From: JAEELC01 sp963605425
GTDB taxonomy: Bacteria > Bacillota_I > Bacilli_A > Acholeplasmatales > Anaeroplasmataceae
Assembly (NCBI GenBank): GCA_963605425.1
Contig: CAVCUQ010000025.1
Location: forward strand, 1-20,743
Direction of reading: 5' to 3'
DNA length: 20,743 bases
Shown here: positions 15,624 through 20,743 of the stretch, piece by piece
How the letters are laid out: every line of letters starts with the position of its first letter
Numbering within the stretch: position 1 is the stretch's first letter
Program-made: the position numbers and the translations under genes
Notes under the pieces: generated by a model
Told to the model about the DNA's origin: nothing
The model's input: only the letters and a program-made list of their open reading frames with translations
Database searches by the model: none

Positions 15624-16847
15624 ATGGAACCACTTGCATATAGATTAAGACCTAAAACTTTTGATGATTTAGTAGGCCAAGAAAAACTGGTTGGAAAAGA
15701 CGGAATACTAAGAAAAATGGTTGAACAAAATAAACTTATGTCAATTATATTATATGGCCCTCCAGGATGCGGGAAAACTACTATTGCAAAGATAATAAAA
15801 TCTAAGTACGAAAGTGATACTTTTTCTTTTAATGCATCAGTTGAAAACAAAAAAGTATTGCAAGATATAGCTGATAGTACTAAGTTTTATCGAAATATAA
15901 TTGTAATTGTAGATGAAATACATAGAATGAAAAAGGATACTCAAGACTTCTTACTTCCTTATCTTGAGAATGGTTCTATAACAATTATCGGTCTAACCAC
16001 CAGCAACCCTTATATTTCAATAAACCCTGCGATTAGATCACGATGCAGAATCTATCAACTTGAAAGTGCAAGTACTAGTGATATTAAAAAACTTTTAACT
16101 AAAGCCATAAATGATGATATATTTAAAAATACTAAGATAAATGATGAAGTATTAGAATTTATCGCAAATAAATCAGGTGGCGAAATTAGAACAGCTTTAA
16201 ATATGCTTGAAACATTATCTCTTCTAGAAGGTGAAGTATCTTTAAATAAAGCTGAAAATGCTTTAGGTTTAAAGGCTTTAAAATTAGATAGTAAAGATAT
16301 TTATTATTATGATTTATTATCTGCACTTCAAAAATCAATTAGAGGATCTGATGTAGACGCTGCTCTTTTATACCTTGCAAGACTTATAAAACTTGAAGAT
16401 TTAAATATTATTGTAAGACGTTTATCTGTTATTTCCTATGAGGATATAGGACTTGCTAATCCACAGGCATCATTATATGTGCATGACGCACTTGAAACAG
16501 CTTTATCCTTAGGTCTTCCTGAGGCTAGAATTCCACTTAGTTTTGCAACTATAGTTTTAGCTTTATCTCCAAAATCCAATTCTAGTGAGGAAGCTATTGA
16601 TAAAGCTTTAGCTGATGTAGAAACATTGAATGACTTTAATATTCCTAAAAATATATTAAACAGAGAAATTAAAGGGTCTTCTGCTATTTATAAATATCCT
16701 CATGACTATGAAGGAGATATTGTATATCAAGAATATATGCCTAAAGAAATTAGAAATCATGTTTACTATACACCAAAACAAACCGGTAAATATGAAAAAG
16801 CTGTTAAAGAATATTTAGAGTATGCTAAAAAGATATTAAAAAAATAA
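15624..16847 (+). CDS. rarA: Replication-associated recombination protein A (AAA+ ATPase)
   Basis: RarA (MgsA) is a clamp-loader-like AAA+ ATPase that acts at stalled replication forks. The 407-aa protein starts MEPLAYRLRPKTFDDLVGQE, as typical. Walker A is GPPGCGKT at 45-52, Walker B is VDEIH at 96-100, and the TTSNPYISINPAIRSRC block holds sensor 1 and the arginine finger. The C-terminal part has YEDIGLANPQA, a RarA signature, and the tetramerisation region ending in YKYPHDYEGD and the YYTPKQTGKYEK segment. Length is near the usual 410-430 aa. The frame is open from 15555, but ATG 15624 has AGAGGTG 5 nt upstream and follows the promoter. It is monocistronic, closed by the terminator at 16861-16910. 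Confidence 0.95.
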   Translation: MEPLAYRLRPKTFDDLVGQEKLVGKDGILRKMVEQNKLMSIILYGPPGCGKTTIAKIIKSKYESDTFSFNASVENKKVLQDIADSTKFYRNIIVIVDEIHRMKKDTQDFLLPYLENGSITIIGLTTSNPYISINPAIRSRCRIYQLESASTSDIKKLLTKAINDDIFKNTKINDEVLEFIANKSGGEIRTALNMLETLSLLEGEVSLNKAENALGLKALKLDSKDIYYYDLLSALQKSIRGSDVDAALLYLARLIKLEDLNIIVRRLSVISYEDIGLANPQASLYVHDALETALSLGLPEARIPLSFATIVLALSPKSNSSEEAIDKALADVETLNDFNIPKNILNREIKGSSAIYKYPHDYEGDIVYQEYMPKEIRNHVYYTPKQTGKYEKAVKEYLEYAKKILKK

Positions 16848-16860
16848 TAATTAATAGAAT

Positions 16861-16910
16861 GAGTATTATAATCTTTCTTTTAGAAAAGTTAGATGTTAAT
16901 ACTCTTTTTT
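16861..16910 (+). terminator. Intrinsic terminator of rarA
   Basis: GAGTATTA (16861-16868) pairs with TAATACTC (16897-16904); a smaller internal hairpin is possible in the 28-nt loop. Six T residues follow (16905-16910). It begins 13 nt past the rarA stop. Confidence 0.75.
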
Positions 16911-16930
16911 ATGTTTAAAAAGTAATGCAT

Positions 16931-16967
16931 AAAAAGGTTACATAGCGTTTAAAATCTAGTAACCTTT
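16931..16967 (-). terminator. Intrinsic terminator after the ATPase/PDDEXK pseudogene
   Basis: Minus-strand arms 16959-16967 and 16933-16941 form a perfect 9-bp stem (AAAGGTTAC with GTAACCTTT) with a 17-nt loop, followed by U residues continuing from the stem's own A/T end. It lies 9 nt past the stop at 16976. With the rarA terminator it fills the 128-bp convergent gap. Confidence 0.7.
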
Positions 16968-16975
16968 AGTTAGTA

Positions 16976-18552
16976 TTATTTATTTATTATTTTTATTTTA
17001 GTATCATGTTTTAGTAATTTTGTATCATAGTTTATACCTATAAGCATTACTTTACCATGATAATCACCAAGAACTTCAATATATTCTTTATTATTAATTT
17101 GCTTAATGGCATTTAGAGCACTATCGTCAGCTTTAAGTTCAATAATAAATGGTATATGAGTATTATCTTTTGGTTTAAACACTAAATCAGCTCTACCTTT
17201 AGTTGTACTAGCCTCTTTAATAATTTCATAATACTTTTTGGCATTGTAATAAGATATATAAACTATTATTCCTAATACATCCTCTTTATTTTTATTAAAG
17301 ATTGTAGCTAGCTCATTATGATTTCATCTAATGTTTCATTGATATACTCAGCATCACCATCTAATGTCTTTTCTAAAAGTTCTTCAGAACTTGATATTGG
17401 ATTACAAATATCATTCCACTTTAGATCATCCATAGCTATAATAAACTCTTCTTTAATCTCATGATTTGGTATATAGCATTTACCTTTAGCCTCATCATAA
17501 GCTAAATATCCCAAATGAATTAAAACAGTTAAAGCTGCGTCAGAAGAATTAATCTTTGTTAAATCATTACCAAATTTTCTAACATCAACTTTAATTTCTT
17601 CACCTGAAAGCATTCTTACAATCATATCCTTTAAAGCACCATTATCGTAATTCATATACTCCATAACAGATTCTCTAGCAGATGTGTTAACCCAATGATC
17701 TTTACATTTACGAGTAATAATAGCCTCAACTACTGATTTAGGATTATATATTTCTATACCTTCTAATTTATAACCATCGTACCATGATTTAATCTCATCA
17801 AAGTTCATATTATATTTAGTACATAAGGTTTTAGTTTCTTCTTCAGTAAAGCCAAAATATGATTCGAGACCACAAGGTTCAATCATATTATATTCTCTAA
17901 ACATATTTAAAGCAGATTCGCTTCTATATCTTTTTATAGGCAGAATACCAGTCATATATACTAGATCAATACAACTAGAAACATTACTTGATTTAAATAA
18001 ATTCCTTAAAAAATCTATGTATTCATTGCACAATTCAGTATTATCTTCTTGTTCCCTAAATATAACATCCCATTCATCGATCAAAAAAATGAATCTTTCC
18101 TGTAATTTTGAATTAATTCTTAAAATTGCTTTACTTATAGAATCATCTATTTCTTTTAAAGTATTAGGAAATGCTTCACTTAAATCATCTAATAAATTAG
18201 TTTCTAATTCTTTTAAAAAATTATCTTTATTTCTTAAACTAGTATAGATGTTTCCCATATCTAACCAGATAACATTATGTTTATTTAAATGGTCTAAGTA
18301 AGTACCAGCTTTAGAAATTTCTAATTTATCAAATATTTCTTTAGAATTACATCCATTAGAATAATAAGCATTAAGCATAGAAAGTGCCATAGTTTTACCA
18401 AAACGACGAGGACGTGTTACACACATATACTTAAAATTTTCTTTATTAAAGCCTCTATTAATGATGTCAATCATTCTTGATTTATCAACAAATATATAAT
18501 CATTATAATACGAAAGAAATTTACCATTATTTTGATTCAAATAAAATGACAT
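16976..18552 (-). pseudogene. AAA-ATPase-like / PDDEXK_9 nuclease-domain protein, frameshifted
   Basis: Two reading frames together make one member of a widespread gut-bacterial family: an N-terminal AAA-ATPase-like domain and a C-terminal PD-(D/E)XK domain. The first frame (18552-17308, 414 aa) has Walker A RPRRFGKT at 47-54 and Walker B LIDEWD at 157-162, and stops at TAG 17308-17310. The C-terminal domain continues in another frame from about 17320 to 16976, reading HNELATIFNKNKEDVLG, then KGRADLVFKPK and PFIIELK. One missing base between 17320 and 17321 explains the break; restoring it gives about 525 aa, normal for the family. The nuclease-type D and ExK residues survive but are disconnected. 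The start at 18552 has AGGTGA 4 nt upstream. The biological role of the family is unknown. An assembly error is possible. Confidence 0.85.
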
Positions 18553-18571
18553 TCTATCACCTACTATCTTT

Positions 18572-18599
18572 AGTATATTTTATCATGATTCTCTAACAA
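18572..18599 (-). promoter_or_regulatory. Promoter of the ATPase/PDDEXK pseudogene
   Basis: On the minus strand, TTGTTA (18599-18594), 16-nt spacer, TATACT (18577-18572). It lies between the terminator of the RNase J gene and the ATG at 18552, giving a leader of about 15 nt. Confidence 0.5.
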
Positions 18600-18632
18600 A
18601 AGTCTACTTTAGTTATAAATTTATAATATTTG

Positions 18633-18671
18633 AAAAAAGGTAATAACAATCTAGAATTTATTGTTACTACC
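18633..18671 (-). terminator. Intrinsic terminator of the RNase J-family gene
   Basis: Minus-strand arms 18660-18671 and 18639-18650 form a 12-bp stem with one G-U pair and a 9-nt loop, followed by six U residues (18633-18638). It starts 12 nt past the stop codon and is one of the strongest terminators in the window. Confidence 0.88.
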
Positions 18672-18682
18672 TATTAATTAAC

Positions 18683-20548
18683 TTATTCAGTTTTTTCTTG
18701 TCTAGCTGTTTTCTTAACATTATCTTTTTTTACTGTTTTCCTTACAGGTCTAGACTTTATTTGTTTCTTTTCTTCTGTTTTAGCGTGATTCGTGATGGTT
18801 TTTTCACTCTTAGCTTGGGGTTTTCTATCCTTTTTCATGATAATAACAGGTTTTAGTAAATGAGCAGGATCTGTAGAAATTAAAACCGGAATTATAATTG
18901 GAGAACAATTAGCCTCTTTATATACTAAACGGCTAATAGCTTCTCTAACTGATGATTTATAATCTTGCCATTCAATACGACTAGCATTTAAGAACTTTTC
19001 ACTTACCTTTTCAAATACACCTTGAATAGACTCGCTAAATTCAGGATGTTCATTAATATATGAGAAACCTTTTGAAACCACTTGAGGTTTAGTTACAATC
19101 TCCTTAGTACGAGGATTGATATTTGCATAAACTAAGATAACACCAGATTCTCCAAGTAGCTCTCTATCCTTCATTACAACTCTACCAACATCACCGGCTA
19201 CGTCACCATCATTCATGATTTCACCAACTTCAGCTTGAGCCTTAATTCCAGTTAAAGTTCCATTTGTAAAATTATAAATATCACCATTATCAGCTATAAG
19301 AAGATTATTTATATCAAAACCAACACATTTAGCAATTTGAATACAAGCATATTGATGTCTATATTCTCCTTGAACAGGAATAATATATTTAGGATGAAGA
19401 AGATTAATCATCATCTTTAATTCTTCTCTATCAGCGTGTGATTCTGGAAGTAGGTTTTGTTTAAATGTCGTAACATTTGTACAAACTCTATAAATCATAT
19501 CTAGAGTTCTCGCAGCCATCTTTTCTGTTCCTGGATAAGGATTAGTTAAGATAACTACATTATCATTAGAATTAATATTAATTAATCTATCTCTTCTGTT
19601 AGCCATTCTTTGAAGCATATAATATGGCTCATGACGCTCTCCTGTTACGATTACAACAAGATTAGGATCATCATTCTTATTAGTTTCATCAATAAACTTT
19701 AAATTGACAAGTCTATCTTCAGGAACTCTTAAATAACCCATATTCATACCAAGATTAATAGTACGTTGAGTCTTTCTACCTAATACTGCAATGTTACGAT
19801 TAAATGAAGAAGCTATATCGATAATTTGTTGAATTCTTTGTAAGTCATTAGAAAACATTGAGAATATTAGTCTTCCTTTAGCTTTTACAAAGATGTTTTC
19901 TATTCTTTGTTTAAATTCTAAAATAGTACCTCTACTTGATTCATAAAGAGCACCTTGAGATTCTGGAAGTAAGGCAAGTACTCCTTCATTTGCAGCTCTA
20001 ACTAAAGCTTGGAACATTAATGTATAATCAGCTTGATGTTGATTTTGATCAAATGTAAAGTTAGATGTATAAATAATATTACCATCAGGTGTATTGATTA
20101 TAATACCATATGAATCATAAATGTTATGAGCAGTATTAAAGAAACGAAGAGAAACTTGACTATTTGGCATTTTATATAAAGTCTTATTATTAACTTCAAT
20201 AAAACGTAGTTTAGTGATATCAATATTCTTACATTTCAAAATATCTTGTACTAAAGCTAAAGTAAAGTGTGAACCAAAAATCTTTACATTAGGGAATTTA
20301 GTCACAAATTCATATACAGCGCCACAAGCCTCTTCATGACCATGGGTTAGGAATAGGCCTGCAATATCATTCTTTCTTGATTCTAAATATGACATATCTG
20401 GTGAAATATAATCCACACCATATAATTCACTTGTAGGATATTTAATACCACAATCAAGTACATAAATCTTAGAGTCTACTTCAACAACATAAAGGTTTTT
20501 ACCTAATTCTTGACATCCACCAAGAGAAACAAAATTAATTTTACTCAT
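18683..20548 (-). CDS. rnjB: RNase J-family protein with degenerate metal site (RNase J2-like)
   Basis: The 621-aa protein has the RNase J layout: metallo-beta-lactamase and beta-CASP domains (about 1-435), then the C-terminal domain (to about 572) and a Lys-rich tail of about 50 residues. RNase J enzymes degrade and process mRNA from the 5' end. The usual HGHEDH metal motif reads HGHEEA here (69-74). The residue matching B. subtilis J1 D164 is N163 (TSNF instead of TGDF), and H390 is Q393 (PVQGEYR instead of PIHGEYR). H141 and H371 remain. This resembles the RNase J2 type, a weakly active partner of J1, so rnjB is suggested by residue pattern only. The start chosen is ATG 20548 (MSKINFVSLGG), which matches the family N-terminus; TTG 20569 and ATG 20563 lie upstream in frame. 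No J1 is in the window. Confidence 0.88.
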   Translation of the reverse strand: MSKINFVSLGGCQELGKNLYVVEVDSKIYVLDCGIKYPTSELYGVDYISPDMSYLESRKNDIAGLFLTHGHEEACGAVYEFVTKFPNVKIFGSHFTLALVQDILKCKNIDITKLRFIEVNNKTLYKMPNSQVSLRFFNTAHNIYDSYGIIINTPDGNIIYTSNFTFDQNQHQADYTLMFQALVRAANEGVLALLPESQGALYESSRGTILEFKQRIENIFVKAKGRLIFSMFSNDLQRIQQIIDIASSFNRNIAVLGRKTQRTINLGMNMGYLRVPEDRLVNLKFIDETNKNDDPNLVVIVTGERHEPYYMLQRMANRRDRLININSNDNVVILTNPYPGTEKMAARTLDMIYRVCTNVTTFKQNLLPESHADREELKMMINLLHPKYIIPVQGEYRHQYACIQIAKCVGFDINNLLIADNGDIYNFTNGTLTGIKAQAEVGEIMNDGDVAGDVGRVVMKDRELLGESGVILVYANINPRTKEIVTKPQVVSKGFSYINEHPEFSESIQGVFEKVSEKFLNASRIEWQDYKSSVREAISRLVYKEANCSPIIIPVLISTDPAHLLKPVIIMKKDRKPQAKSEKTITNHAKTEEKKQIKSRPVRKTVKKDNVKKTARQEKTE

Positions 20549-20556
20549 TATTATAA

Positions 20557-20598
20557 AATCCATTCTCAAGAAAAAAGGCGAAAATGGATTACTCCTTT
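20557..20598 (-). promoter_or_regulatory. Shine-Dalgarno and hairpin bridging to the RNase J start codon
   Basis: A strong AAAGGAG (20598-20592) lies 43 nt upstream of ATG 20548, too far for normal initiation. Between them, 20590-20580 pairs with 20567-20557 over 11 bp (one U-G) with a 12-nt loop. Folding the hairpin leaves 9 unpaired nucleotides between the Shine-Dalgarno and the ATG, a normal spacing. The alternative ATG at 20563 lies within the 3' arm and has no Shine-Dalgarno of its own at a useful distance. Confidence 0.6.
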
Positions 20599-20743
20599 CA
20601 CATAAATTATTAAGTTTTTATAAAATCATTCATAATACTTTAAATATTTTAACATAATTTTATAAAATTTAAAAGTGCAAAATAAAAGTTTGTGTTTCCC
20701 CATTTTTTAAATTCAATCAATTTTTGAGTCATTTCCTACTAAA
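20599..20743 (-). other. AT-rich region upstream of the RNase J gene, to window edge
   Basis: No gene can be assigned with confidence. An extended -10-like TGTTAAAAT is at 20654-20646 on the minus strand without a recognisable -35, a weak candidate for the promoter. A 27-codon frame (20732-20649, starting MTQKLIEF) starts within an ATGA at 20732-20729. An upstream gene could end on that TGA, but it is cut off by the window edge. Confidence 0.3.

Noticed and set aside
17308..17330. Programmed ribosomal frameshift joining the two parts of the ATPase/PDDEXK gene
   Set aside because: No slippery heptamer or stimulatory structure is visible at the junction; a simple one-base loss explains it.
18017..18247. 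Plus-strand open frame inside the ATPase/PDDEXK pseudogene
   Set aside because: It is antisense to well-supported coding sequence, without a ribosome-binding site or recognisable protein. The same holds for antisense frames at 1660-1869, 3029-3220, 12075-12260 and 15581-15850.
1..20743. Mycoplasma/Spiroplasma code (TGA = Trp)
   Set aside because: truB and rel end on TGA at normal family length, and conserved tryptophans such as W11 of PNPase are TGG.
1..20743. CRISPR arrays, IS elements, tRNA or rRNA genes, attachment sites
   Set aside because: No spaced direct repeats, transposase, cloverleaf or rRNA-like sequence was recognised on either strand.

Overview
This is an AT-rich chromosomal window of a low-GC Gram-positive bacterium (Bacillota). 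Gene content and order (rpsO-pnp, truB-ribF, apt-rel-dtd, rarA, an RNase J, a Firmicutes-type TPP riboswitch on thiT) point to the Bacilli/Erysipelotrichia side, possibly one of the uncultured small-genome gut lineages. TGA is a stop (truB and rel end on TGA at normal family length) and Trp is TGG, so the Mycoplasma code is not used. Placement below phylum is inference.

Layout. Nearly everything is on the minus strand. (1) 44-2735: rpsO then pnp, with a clear promoter, a structured rpsO leader, and a terminator after each gene. (2) 2806-4244 (+): a divergent orphan ATPase with a C-terminal DUF234/PD-(D/E)XK-like domain. (3) 4268-6006: truB-ribF, joined by a TGATG overlap. (4) 6016-7359: a thiamine-uptake unit: promoter, TPP riboswitch with terminator and antiterminator, thiT, and an overlapping unknown four-helix membrane protein. 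(5) 7371-15543: a compact seven-gene operon apt-rel-dtd-rimO-trmL-mutS2-thiN, mostly with overlapping ends, closed by a hairpin terminator. (6) 15568-16910 (+): rarA with its own promoter and terminator. (7) 16931-18599: an AAA-ATPase-like/PDDEXK_9 gene split by an apparent one-base deletion. (8) 18633-20598: an RNase J-family gene with a degenerate metal site, whose Shine-Dalgarno is separated from its start codon by a hairpin.

How the genes fit together. ThiT imports thiamine and ThiN converts it to TPP, which feeds back on thiT through the riboswitch: this looks like salvage. apt (purine salvage), rel ((p)ppGpp), dtd, rimO, trmL and mutS2 combine nucleotide metabolism with translation quality and nucleic-acid maintenance. 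rpsO-pnp and the RNase J belong to translation and RNA decay.

The least ordinary features are the hairpin-bridged ribosome-binding site of the RNase J gene, the loss of several metal ligands in that protein, the stem-loop at the predicted 5' end of the rpsO transcript, the unknown membrane protein under TPP control, and the perfect inverted repeat carrying the -35 boxes of the divergent rpsO and ATPase promoters. I found no complete new defence or mobile system, and no tRNA, rRNA, IS element or CRISPR array.
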